Source of the DNA: Desulfovibrio aminophilus DSM 12254
GTDB lineage: Bacteria; Desulfobacterota; Desulfovibrionia; Desulfovibrionales; Desulfovibrionaceae
DNA: 64,000 nucleotides
NCBI RefSeq assembly: GCF_000422565.1
Contig: NZ_KE383875.1
Span: 66,646-130,645 of the forward strand
Direction: 5' to 3'
Part shown: positions 57,436-64,000 of the stretch, in pieces
How the letters are laid out: each line of letters begins with the position of its first letter
Numbering within the stretch: position 1 is the stretch's first letter
Made by a program: the position numbers and the translations under genes
The notes under the pieces: generated by a model
What the model was told of the DNA's origin: nothing
What the model saw: only the letters and a program-made list of their open reading frames with translations
The model's database searches: none

Positions 57436-58992
57436 CTAGCCCTCGCGGGCGACGGCCTGGCGGCGGAAGTCCTCCGGCGACAAGCCGCACTTGCGCATCC
57501 GATACTGCAAGGTGGAACGCGGCACGCCCAGCAGCGCCGCCGCCCCCTTCACCCCCCCCACCATGCCGCCCGCCCGGGCCAGGGCCTTGGCGATGTGCGC
57601 GCACTCGGCCTCGTCCAGGGTCGGAAAGCGGCCCCCGGGCGTCTCCGCCGTCGCCTCCCCGAGGTGGCTCCGGATGTCCTCGCGGCTGACCTCCTGGCCC
57701 GGCCGCAGGATGATCATCCGGCTGATCAGGTTCTTCAGTTCGCGGATGTTGCCCGGCCAGGAGTGGCGGCAGATGTCCGCCACGACCTCGTCGGAGTAGC
57801 GCGGGGCGGGGCGGTGCAGGAGCCGGGCCTGGCTCGCGCTGAGAACCCGCAGCAGCGGCGGGATGTCCTCGGGCCGCTCGCGCAGGGGCGGCAGGTGCAG
57901 GGTGATGGTGCTCAGCCGGTAGAAGAGGTCCGAGCGGAAGGTGTGCTCGCGGATGCAGTCCTCCAGGTTTTTGTTGGTGGCCGCGATGACCCGGAAATTG
58001 ACCCGGATGGAGCGGCTGTCGCCCACCCGCTCGAAGGTCTGGTCCTGAAGCACGTGCAGCAGCTTGGCTTGCAACGGCATGGGCAGGTCGCCGATCTCGT
58101 CCAGAAAGACGGTGCCGCCGTCGGCCATCTCGAAGCGGCCCACGCGCTGCCCGCTGGCCCCGGTGAAGGCCCCCTTGGAATGACCGAAGAGTTCGGACTC
58201 GAAGAGCGAGGGGGCCAACGCCGGGCAGTTCACCTTCACCAGCAGCCCGTCGCGGCGCTGGCTGATCTTGTGGATGTGCCGGGCGATGAAGTCCTTGCCC
58301 GTACCCGTCTCGCCGGTGAGGATCACCGACGCGTCCGTGCCCGCCACCATCTCCACCTGGGCCATGATCTCGTTCATGGCCGGGCTCGCGAACTCCAGAT
58401 TGCTCATCTCATAGCCGTCGTCGCTCTGCTTGAGCAGATACGTCTTCTGGCGCTGGAGCTGCTCGTTCATCTCCTTGAGCTTGGTGTGCGAAAGCATGTT
58501 GTCCACGGCGATGGCCACCTGCGAGGACAGTTCGCGGCAGAATTCGGCCAGATCGTCCATGTTTTCCGGAGCCCGGCGGAAGGAGAGGTGGATGGAGCCG
58601 AGCACGGTGTTGCGCACCAGCAGGGGGAAGACCATCGTGGCGGTCAGTCCCACGGTGAGCATGTTCTCCACCGAGGTGAAGTAGGTCTGCCGGGTCAGGT
58701 CCGGAATGACCAGCGGTTCGCGGGTGCGGATGACCATGTGCGCGAAGATGCCCTTTTCCAGGGGCCGGGGCTGGTTGCTGATGCCGCTCAGGGGGATGCC
58801 GGCGGCCGTGGCGAAATAGCTCAGGAACTTCCGCTCGGCGTCGTAGAGGTTGATGCTGAAGCGGTCATAGGGGATGAGGCTGCGCAGCTCACGGGCCAGG
58901 GCGTTGAACAGGGTCTCTCGCGTGGTCTGGTGTACGATGGCGTTGTTGATCTTGAGCAGCAGCTCGTAGCTCTTCGTCTTGTCCCGCAGCAT
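57436..58992 (-). CDS. Sigma54-dependent activator with GAF sensor (FhlA/NorR-like)
   Basis: 518 residues. A GAF domain (about 20-175, [28 protein letters not shown]) senses a small ligand. The AAA+ domain (205-435) has GETGTGKD and GAFTGA ([15 protein letters not shown]). A Fis-type helix-turn-helix ([24 protein letters not shown]) ends the protein near 510. It diverges from the larA-suyAB-tct operon, and one copy of the GCCGAATATTGGGC element begins 9 bases upstream of its ATG at 58992, which suggests autoregulation. It is the likely activator of the divergent sigma54 promoter. The ligand is unknown, but a sulfonate or hydroxy acid is the obvious guess. Confidence 0.93.
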   Translation of the reverse strand: MLRDKTKSYELLLKINNAIVHQTTRETLFNALARELRSLIPYDRFSINLYDAERKFLSYFATAAGIPLSGISNQPRPLEKGIFAHMVIRTREPLVIPDLTRQTYFTSVENMLTVGLTATMVFPLLVRNTVLGSIHLSFRRAPENMDDLAEFCRELSSQVAIAVDNMLSHTKLKEMNEQLQRQKTYLLKQSDDGYEMSNLEFASPAMNEIMAQVEMVAGTDASVILTGETGTGKDFIARHIHKISQRRDGLLVKVNCPALAPSLFESELFGHSKGAFTGASGQRVGRFEMADGGTVFLDEIGDLPMPLQAKLLHVLQDQTFERVGDSRSIRVNFRVIAATNKNLEDCIREHTFRSDLFYRLSTITLHLPPLRERPEDIPPLLRVLSASQARLLHRPAPRYSDEVVADICRHSWPGNIRELKNLISRMIILRPGQEVSREDIRSHLGEATAETPGGRFPTLDEAECAHIAKALARAGGMVGGVKGAAALLGVPRSTLQYRMRKCGLSPEDFRRQAVAREG

Positions 58993-59000
58993 GGTTCACC

Positions 59001-59014
59001 GCCGAATATTGGGC
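59001..59014. promoter_or_regulatory. Operator copy A ahead of the GAF sigma54 activator
   Basis: GCCGAATATTGGGC (palindromic except at one position in each arm) begins 9 bases beyond the activator start codon. It overlaps the likely 5' leader of that gene, so binding there would repress it. Confidence 0.65.
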
Positions 59015-59142
59015 ACTTATTTTAATAGTCTAAAATAATAGATGAAAATTGCGATAAGCCAACGATTTTCCTTTCTGCCCAGGTATCGTCGGCGTCTTCA
59101 GAACCGTCTCGAGGCGTTCTAGCTCCTTTATTCACATCGCAC

Positions 59143-59179
59143 AAGCCCAATATTCGGCATGCTGCCGAATATTGGGCTT
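59143..59179. promoter_or_regulatory. Paired operator copies B and C (enhancer of the larA operon)
   Basis: Two copies of the 14-mer lie head to head, 59145-59158 and 59164-59177, forming a perfect 17-bp inverted repeat with a 3-base centre (AAGCCCAATATTCGGCA and its complement). They lie about 100-135 bases upstream of the predicted larA start site, a standard enhancer distance. Confidence 0.7.
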
Positions 59180-59254
59180 TTCTCGTCCGCCGTCTTTTCT
59201 CTACCAGAGCGAAATAGTCCTTTAATTTTAGACAATTAAATAGATAGTTCAATT

Positions 59255-59270
59255 CGGCACGCGCTTTGCT
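59255..59270 (+). promoter_or_regulatory. Sigma54 promoter of the larA operon
   Basis: CGGCACGCGCTTTGCT matches TGGCACG-N4-TTGCW at all but the first base; GG and GC are separated by exactly 10 bases. Start near 59280 leaves a leader of about 12 bases, enough only for the AAGGAG ribosome site before ATG 59293. Confidence 0.85.
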
Positions 59271-59292
59271 CTTTACGGCACAAGGAGCGCGT

Positions 59293-60585
59293 ATGGACAT
59301 CGAACTGCCTTACGGTCACGGCATTCGCCGCCTCGTCCTGCCGGACGGGTCGGACCTGCGTCTGCTCCGCCCCACGCCGCCGCCGGATCTGCCCGACCCG
59401 CTCGGGGCCCTGGCCCGCGCCGTGGACGCGGCCCTGGACACGCCGGAGCGCCGGGGCCGTCCCGCCCCCGAGTCCGTGGCCATCGCCGTGCCGGACGAAA
59501 CCCGTCCCCTGCCGGTCAAGGATCTCCTGCCCATTCTTCTGGACCGTCTGTTCGCCTTCTGGCCCCGCCTGGTCCCCGGCAACGTCACCGTGGTGGTGGG
59601 CGGCGGCCTGCATCCGGCCCTGTCCCGGACCGAGCTGGACCGCACCGTGCCGCCCACCGCGGCCCGCGGCTGCCGGGTCGTGGGCCACGACGCCCATCAG
59701 TCCCTCATGAGCGACCACGGCCGCACCTCGCGCGGCACGCCGGTGCGGATCAACGCCGCCATAGGCAAGGCCGACTTCCGGGTGGTTCTAGGCCAGGTGG
59801 ACCCCCACCAGTTCGTGGGCTTCACCGGCGGTTCCAAGGGCATCACCGTGGGCTGCGCCTCGGCCGAGATGATCCAGGCCAACCACGGCGGGCTCTTCGA
59901 GCCCTCGGCCCGGGCCGGCGTGCTGGCTGAGAACCCCGTACGCCAGGACCTCAACGAGGCCGGGCGGCTCATCGGCATCCAGCTGGCCGTGAACGTGGTC
60001 CTGAGCCCGGCCAAGCACATCGTCTGGCTCGGCGCCGGCGACCCCGAGGCCGTGCTGGCCGAAGGCGCGAAGGTCTGCGCCGGAGTCTACGGCGTGGCCC
60101 TGGACGACCCCTTCGACATCGTCCTGGCCTCTTGCGGCGGACATCCCAAGGACATCTGCCTGTACCAGGCCCAGAAAGGCCTGAACATGGCCTGTCAGGC
60201 CGCCAGACCCGGCGGCCGGGTGCTGCTGTTGGCCGAGTGCCCCGGCGGAGTGGGCGACGAGGTCTACCACGACTACGTGCGCCGCTTCGAACGGCCCGCC
60301 GACGTGCTGGCCGACTTCCGCACCCACGGCTTCCGCATGGGTGCGCACAAGGCCTATCTTTTCGGCCTTTCCCTGGACAGCCGCCGGGTGGTCCTGGACT
60401 CGGCCCTGGACGCGGCCACGCTCAAGGGCTGCCAGATCACGGCCGGAGCGGCTCAGGCCACCCTGGACGCCTGGCTGGCCGAGAGCCCCGCGCGTCCCCG
60501 CATCGCAGTCATTCCCAACGCCAACACGACGTTTTTCCACCGTCCGGCGGGGCAGCGTGCCCCCGAAGGCGGGGAGAACAAATAA
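59293..60585 (+). CDS. larA: LarA-family nickel-dependent 2-hydroxy acid racemase
   Basis: 430 residues from ATG 59293 (AAGGAG upstream). LarA enzymes use a nickel-pincer cofactor to racemise or epimerise 2-hydroxy acids. The key positions line up with the characterised enzyme: Asp68/Arg71 in VPDETRP, His107 in GGGLHPAL, His172 and Lys182 in PHQFVGFTGGSKGI, and His198 in QANHGG. So it should be active. larB, larC and larE, needed to make the cofactor, are not in the window. It heads the suyA-suyB-tct operon, 12 bp before suyA, under a sigma54 promoter. The substrate is likely the hydroxy acid handled by SuyAB (3-sulfolactate) rather than lactate, but this is inference. Confidence 0.88.
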   Translation: MDIELPYGHGIRRLVLPDGSDLRLLRPTPPPDLPDPLGALARAVDAALDTPERRGRPAPESVAIAVPDETRPLPVKDLLPILLDRLFAFWPRLVPGNVTVVVGGGLHPALSRTELDRTVPPTAARGCRVVGHDAHQSLMSDHGRTSRGTPVRINAAIGKADFRVVLGQVDPHQFVGFTGGSKGITVGCASAEMIQANHGGLFEPSARAGVLAENPVRQDLNEAGRLIGIQLAVNVVLSPAKHIVWLGAGDPEAVLAEGAKVCAGVYGVALDDPFDIVLASCGGHPKDICLYQAQKGLNMACQAARPGGRVLLLAECPGGVGDEVYHDYVRRFERPADVLADFRTHGFRMGAHKAYLFGLSLDSRRVVLDSALDAATLKGCQITAGAAQATLDAWLAESPARPRIAVIPNANTTFFHRPAGQRAPEGGENK

Positions 60586-60597
60586 GGAGGCAACCAC

Positions 60598-60876
60598 ATG
60601 ATCCAATTCCTGGTTCACGAAAAAGGCGACTCCGTGGGCGTGGCCACGGTGGACATCAAGGCCGGGGAAACGGCCCAGGGTCTGTTCATGGACTCGCAGG
60701 CCAAGCTCGAGGTCAAGGCCCTGGACGACATCCCGCTGGGCCACAAGATCGCCCTGGAACCCATGGAGGTCGGCGGGACGGTGCTCAAGTACGGCCATGA
60801 CATCGGCAAGGTGGTCGCCGCCTTCAAGAAGGGGAACCACGTCCACATCCAAAATCTCAAGACCAAGAGGTGGTAG
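60598..60876 (+). CDS. suyA: SAF-domain small subunit, SuyA-like
   Basis: 92 residues, one SAF domain ([23 protein letters not shown] to [27 protein letters not shown]). This is the small partner of UxaA-type lyases. GGAGG lies 8 bases before ATG 60598. The stop is 2 bases before the suyB start, so the two are coupled. In (2R)-sulfolactate sulfo-lyase, SuyA and SuyB form the enzyme; in altronate dehydratase the same domains are fused. The split form and the following SuyB support sulfolactate, but the SAF subunit alone cannot distinguish them. Confidence 0.83.
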   Translation: MIQFLVHEKGDSVGVATVDIKAGETAQGLFMDSQAKLEVKALDDIPLGHKIALEPMEVGGTVLKYGHDIGKVVAAFKKGNHVHIQNLKTKRW

Positions 60877-60878
60877 TC

Positions 60879-62042
60879 ATGAGCCTGGGCAAAGTTCTCG
60901 GATACCGTAGGGAAAACGGCCGTGTGGGCATCCGCAACCACGTGGTGATCCTGCCGCTCGACGACCTCTCCAACGCCGCCTGCGAGGCCGTGGCCAACAA
61001 CGTCAAGGGCACCATGGCCCTGCCCCACGCCTATGGCCGCCTGCAGTTCGGCGATGACCTGATGCTGACCTTCCGGACCCTCATCGGCATCGGCTCCAAC
61101 CCCAACGTCGCCGCCGTGGTGGTCATCGGCATCGAGCCCGAATGGACCAAGATCATCGTCGACGGCATCGCCAAGACCGGCAAGCCGGTCACCGGCTTCG
61201 CCATCGAGCGCACCGGCGACATCGGCACCATCGCCGAGGCCAGCCGCAAGGCCAAGGAATACGTGCATTGGGCCACCGAGCTGCGGCAGACCGAAGTGGA
61301 CCTGTCCGAAATCTGGGTTTCGGTGAAGTGCGGCGAGTCCGACACCACCTCCGGCCTGGCTTCCAACCCCACCGTGGGCAACGCCATCGACAAGCTGGTC
61401 GACGCCGGGGCCACCTGCTCCTTCGGCGAGACCTCGGAGATCACCGGCGCCGAGATGGTCTGCAAGGAACGCGCGGCCACCAAGGAACTCGGCGAGAAGT
61501 TCTACCAGACCTGGAAGTCCTATGACGACTTCATCAACGAGTTCAAGACCGACGACCTCTCCGGCTCCCAGCCGACCAAGGGCAACATCCGCGGCGGCCT
61601 GACCACCATCGAGGAGAAGGCCTTCGGCAACCTCCAGAAGATCGGCAAGAAGGCCAAGTACGTGGGCGTGCTCGGCCCCGCCGAGGCCCCCACCGGCAAG
61701 GGTCTCTGGTTCATGGACACCTCCTCGGCGGCCGCCGAGGCCGTGACCCTCTGGGCCGCCGCCGGTTTCGTGGCCCACTTCTTCCCCACGGGCCAGGGCA
61801 ACATCATCGGCAACCCCATCGAGCCGGTCATCAAGCTCACGGCCAACCCGCTGACCGCCAAGACCATGAGCGAGCACATCGACTACGACTGCTCGGCCAT
61901 CCTGCGCGGCGAGATGACCCTCGACCAGTCCGGTGACAATCTGCTCGACATGCTCCGCCGGACCTGCAACGGTCGCCGGACTTGCGCCGAGGTCCTCGGA
62001 CATCGTGAGTTCATTCTGACCAAGCTCTACCGGAGCGCCTAA
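60879..62042 (+). CDS. suyB: UxaA-family lyase large subunit, probable (2R)-sulfolactate sulfo-lyase
   Basis: 387 residues from ATG 60879. Strongly conserved blocks include [27 protein letters not shown] at the N-terminus, [18 protein letters not shown] near 65, [12 protein letters not shown] near 150, [13 protein letters not shown] near 185 and [19 protein letters not shown] near 305. These match what I recall of SuyB, which cleaves 3-sulfolactate to pyruvate and sulfite. Altronate/galactarate dehydratase large domains are the alternative. Sulfite would feed directly into dissimilatory reduction and pyruvate into the por reaction encoded in this window. Assignment to sulfolactate rests on my recall and context, not on an alignment. 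Confidence 0.78.
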   Translation: MSLGKVLGYRRENGRVGIRNHVVILPLDDLSNAACEAVANNVKGTMALPHAYGRLQFGDDLMLTFRTLIGIGSNPNVAAVVVIGIEPEWTKIIVDGIAKTGKPVTGFAIERTGDIGTIAEASRKAKEYVHWATELRQTEVDLSEIWVSVKCGESDTTSGLASNPTVGNAIDKLVDAGATCSFGETSEITGAEMVCKERAATKELGEKFYQTWKSYDDFINEFKTDDLSGSQPTKGNIRGGLTTIEEKAFGNLQKIGKKAKYVGVLGPAEAPTGKGLWFMDTSSAAAEAVTLWAAAGFVAHFFPTGQGNIIGNPIEPVIKLTANPLTAKTMSEHIDYDCSAILRGEMTLDQSGDNLLDMLRRTCNGRRTCAEVLGHREFILTKLYRSA

Positions 62043-62052
62043 GACGATATCC

Positions 62053-62080
62053 CCCGGCCCCGCCTTCCGGCGGGGCCGGG
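62053..62080. terminator. Intercistronic hairpin between suyB and tctC
   Basis: CCCGGCCCCGCC / GGCGGGGCCGGG, a perfect 12-bp stem with loop TTCC. No T-run follows, so it is more likely an mRNA-stability element or partial attenuator separating enzyme from transporter genes than a full terminator. Confidence 0.6.
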
Positions 62081-62212
62081 ACAATGGATGACGACGCGGA
62101 TGATCATGACGAGACGAAACATGCGGAGCGATACCGGATCCCGGCGCGGATGTTCACGCTGGAACTTCTGGTTCGCTCCGCCAGGCGACACGAACCGTCA
62201 AGGGAGAATGCC

Positions 62213-63175
62213 ATGAAGCTACGCCTCGGTCGGATGTTCCTGCTCTTCGCCCTCATGCTCGGCCTTTGCGCCGGACCGGCCTTCGCCGGGTCCTATCCCG
62301 AAAAACCCATCAACATGATCATCGCCTTCACTGCGGGCGGGTCCAGCGACGTGCAGGCCCGCATCATGCAGAAGTACTGGAACAAGCTCGGCACCGAGTC
62401 CTGGGTCTTCGTCTACAAGGCCGGCGCCGGCGGGGCCATCGGCTTCGGCGAGATCGCCCACGCCGATCCCGACGGCTACACCATCGGCGGCGTGAATGTG
62501 CCGCACATCGTGCTCCAGCCCCTGGCCCAGGGCGCCCAGTTCAAGATCAGCGACTTCGCCTACATCTGCCAGGTGGTCAACGACCCGCAGGTCGTGGCCG
62601 TGCGCAAGGACAGCCCCTACAAGTCCGTGAAGGAAGTCTTCGACGCCGCCAAGGCCGCCCCCAGCAAGATCAAGCTCGGCCTGGTGGGCCCCTTCTCCGG
62701 TCACCACCTCATGATGCTCGGCGTCAAGTCCACCTACAAGCTGGACTTCGCCGAGGTCATGTACAAGGGCGCCGCCGACCAGAACGCGGCCCTGCTGGGC
62801 GGCGAAGTGGACGTGATCTTCGGCAACGTCAACGACGTCATGCGCAGCCTGGACCAGCTGACCATCCTGGGCGTGGCCGCCGAGAAGCGCAACGCCTTCC
62901 TGCCCGACGTCCCGACCCTCAAGGAACAGGGCTACGACGTGATCTCCGACATCCGCCGCGCCTTCGTGGCCCCCAAGAACATCGCGCCCGAAAGGCTCAA
63001 GTTCCTGCGCGAGGCCTTCAAGAAGATCGCCACCGATCCCGACTACCTGGCCGACATGAAGAAGGCCGGACAGCCCGCCGAGTACATGGACGGAGCGGAG
63101 TTCGAAGCCTACGTCCAGAAGAAGGCCGAGGAAGATCGCGTCCTGCTCGAGTCCTATGGCCTGCTGAAGAAATAA
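62213..63175 (+). CDS. Tripartite tricarboxylate transporter substrate-binding protein (TctC/Bug family)
   Basis: 320 residues from ATG 62213 (AGGGAG upstream). The signal peptide is MKLRLGRMFLLFALMLGLCA with cleavage after AFA. The Bug-family start YPEKPINMIIAFTAGGSSDVQARIM and GAGGAIGFGEIAHADPDGYTIG near 85 are typical. Periplasmic receptor for a carboxylate that passes to TctA/TctB. It follows suyB by 170 bp and a hairpin. The likely ligand is the hydroxy or sulfo acid processed by the upstream enzymes. No TctB gene is between it and tctA. Confidence 0.93.
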   Translation: MKLRLGRMFLLFALMLGLCAGPAFAGSYPEKPINMIIAFTAGGSSDVQARIMQKYWNKLGTESWVFVYKAGAGGAIGFGEIAHADPDGYTIGGVNVPHIVLQPLAQGAQFKISDFAYICQVVNDPQVVAVRKDSPYKSVKEVFDAAKAAPSKIKLGLVGPFSGHHLMMLGVKSTYKLDFAEVMYKGAADQNAALLGGEVDVIFGNVNDVMRSLDQLTILGVAAEKRNAFLPDVPTLKEQGYDVISDIRRAFVAPKNIAPERLKFLREAFKKIATDPDYLADMKKAGQPAEYMDGAEFEAYVQKKAEEDRVLLESYGLLKK

Positions 63176-63230
63176 CTCCCAGCCCGGAGGGGGTCGGACG
63201 GCTGGCCCCCTCCTTCCTTGGAGGATCGAC

Positions 63231-64000
63231 ATGACTGATTTCCTGCTGCCGGCCATCGGACACATCTTCGAGCCGCTCAATCTGTTGCTCATGGTCTTCG
63301 GGCTCACCGGCGGCATCATCATCGGCGCCCTGCCCGGCCTCACGGCCACCATGGGCGTGGCTCTCATGGTTCCCGTGACCTTCGCCATGGACCCCATCAG
63401 CGGCCTGATCATGCTCGGGGCCATCTACGCCGGGGCCATCTACGGCGGTTCCAACTCCGCCTGCCTCATCCGCACCCCGGGCACGCCCTCCTCGGTGGCC
63501 ACCACCTTCGACGGCTTCCCCATGTGCCAACAGGGCCGCGCCGACGAGGCCCTCTACGCCTCGCTCCTGGCCTCGGCCTTCGGCGGGGTCATCGGCACCT
63601 TCTTCCTGCTCTTCATGTCCGCGCCCCTGGCCCGCTTCGCCCTCAACTTCGGCGGCCCGGAGTTCTTCTGGCTCTGCATCTTCGGCCTCTCGACCATCGC
63701 GGTCATGTCCCGGGACAACATGCTCAAGGGCCTGCTTTCCGGGGCCTTCGGCCTGCTCGTCTCGACCGTCGGTATCGACCCCATAGCGGGCTATCCCCGC
63801 TTCACCTTCGGCTACTATCCGCTGTCCCAGGGCATCGAGGTCATCCCGGCCATGATCGGCCTGTTCTCCTTCTCCCAGGTTCTGAGCCTGCTCGGCAGCG
63901 ACAAACAATACATCGCGGAATACAACCCCCGGAAAGGGGCCTTCATGGCCGTGGTCCGCAAGTTCCTGAGCGACTGCAAGGTGAACCTCATGCGCTCCTC
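63231..64000 (+). CDS. TctA-family large membrane subunit of tripartite transporter, C-terminus cut
   Basis: About 256 residues are present from ATG 63231 (GGAGG 7 bases upstream), continuing past the right edge; full TctA is about 500. Conserved LLLMVFGLTGGIIIGALPGLTATMGVALMVPVTF near 20-50 and GAIYAGAIYGGSNSACLIRTPGTPSSVATTFDGFPM near 65-100 identify the family. It has many membrane helices. It begins 56 bp after tctC. tctB may follow beyond the window. Confidence 0.94.
   Translation, partial: MTDFLLPAIGHIFEPLNLLLMVFGLTGGIIIGALPGLTATMGVALMVPVTFAMDPISGLIMLGAIYAGAIYGGSNSACLIRTPGTPSSVATTFDGFPMCQQGRADEALYASLLASAFGGVIGTFFLLFMSAPLARFALNFGGPEFFWLCIFGLSTIAVMSRDNMLKGLLSGAFGLLVSTVGIDPIAGYPRFTFGYYPLSQGIEVIPAMIGLFSFSQVLSLLGSDKQYIAEYNPRKGAFMAVVRKFLSDCKVNLMRS

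Noticed and set aside
59143..59179. The perfect 17-bp inverted repeat as a rho-independent terminator
   Set aside because: It is AT-rich in the stem, its half-sites recur as a separate copy at 59001, and it lies upstream of both divergent genes, so there is no transcript to end. It is better explained as paired regulator sites.
59022..59300. A 92-codon minus-strand frame across the larA control region
   Set aside because: It runs through the paired operators and the sigma54 promoter, has no ribosome site and no recognisable domain. The region reads better as regulatory DNA.
60598..62042. Altronate or galactarate dehydratase instead of sulfolactate lyase
   Set aside because: No uronate catabolism genes are nearby, and the split subunits, the LarA partner and the sulfate-reducer context favour SuyAB. 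I kept the alternative because I could not run an alignment.

Overview
The window looks like chromosomal DNA of a sulfate-reducing deltaproteobacterium of the Desulfovibrio group. It is GC-rich with strong GC3 bias. It carries the lactate-oxidation locus of that group (pyruvate:ferredoxin oxidoreductase plus lactate permease behind a sigma54 response regulator and hybrid kinase), several sigma54 activators, a MucR protein, a UbiA-type prenyltransferase and an ispDF fusion. I assign the genus only by gene content and synteny. The window holds about 51 protein genes, one tRNA and RNase P RNA. I see no insertion sequence, phage or CRISPR array.

Region 1 (1-10736, minus strand): lctP (cut by the left edge), por, a 71-residue hypothetical, lurR, its hybrid sensor kinase and a PlsC acyltransferase. 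Three copies of the palindrome GTCCGA-N4-TCGGAC and a -24/-12 promoter lie ahead of por. Region 2 (10907-21907): an aminotransferase, a LysR regulator, purD-purE-moaA, a MucR regulator, an lrp-ald unit, a MerR-like gene and htpG, with three small genes between them. Region 3 (21965-29594): the nitrogen unit amtB-glnK-glnD with a candidate sigma54 promoter, then a zinc-type regulatory island in which two perfect 6-7 bp palindromes sit between a permease/DUF1980 pair and znuA-zur.

Region 4 (29700-36406): a hydantoinase-like gene directly followed by a histone-deacetylase-family hydrolase, an AT-rich HEPN-like gene that looks acquired, mscS, a UbiA prenyltransferase and an HU protein with a long charged tail. 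Region 5 (36403-49760): a minus-strand housekeeping run (tRNA-Met, nif3-like, C4 zinc-ribbon protein, rnpB, ispDF, a membrane-anchored hypothetical, cysS, adeC) between two GGDEF/EAL proteins. Region 6 (49757-55905): a five-gene surface-polysaccharide operon joined by ATGA/GTGA overlaps, ending in the heptose adenylyltransferase gene.

Region 7 (56016-64000): two convergent sigma54 activators, one with a receiver domain that has lost its phosphorylation residues. The other diverges from an operon of a LarA-type nickel racemase, SuyA/SuyB-like lyase subunits and a tripartite tricarboxylate transporter (cut by the right edge). Three copies of GCCGAATATTGGGC and a near-consensus sigma54 promoter control this divergent region. 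The simplest reading is a sigma54-switched pathway for uptake, racemisation and cleavage of a 2-hydroxy acid, probably 3-sulfolactate, giving pyruvate and sulfite. This is the most promising new system in the window.
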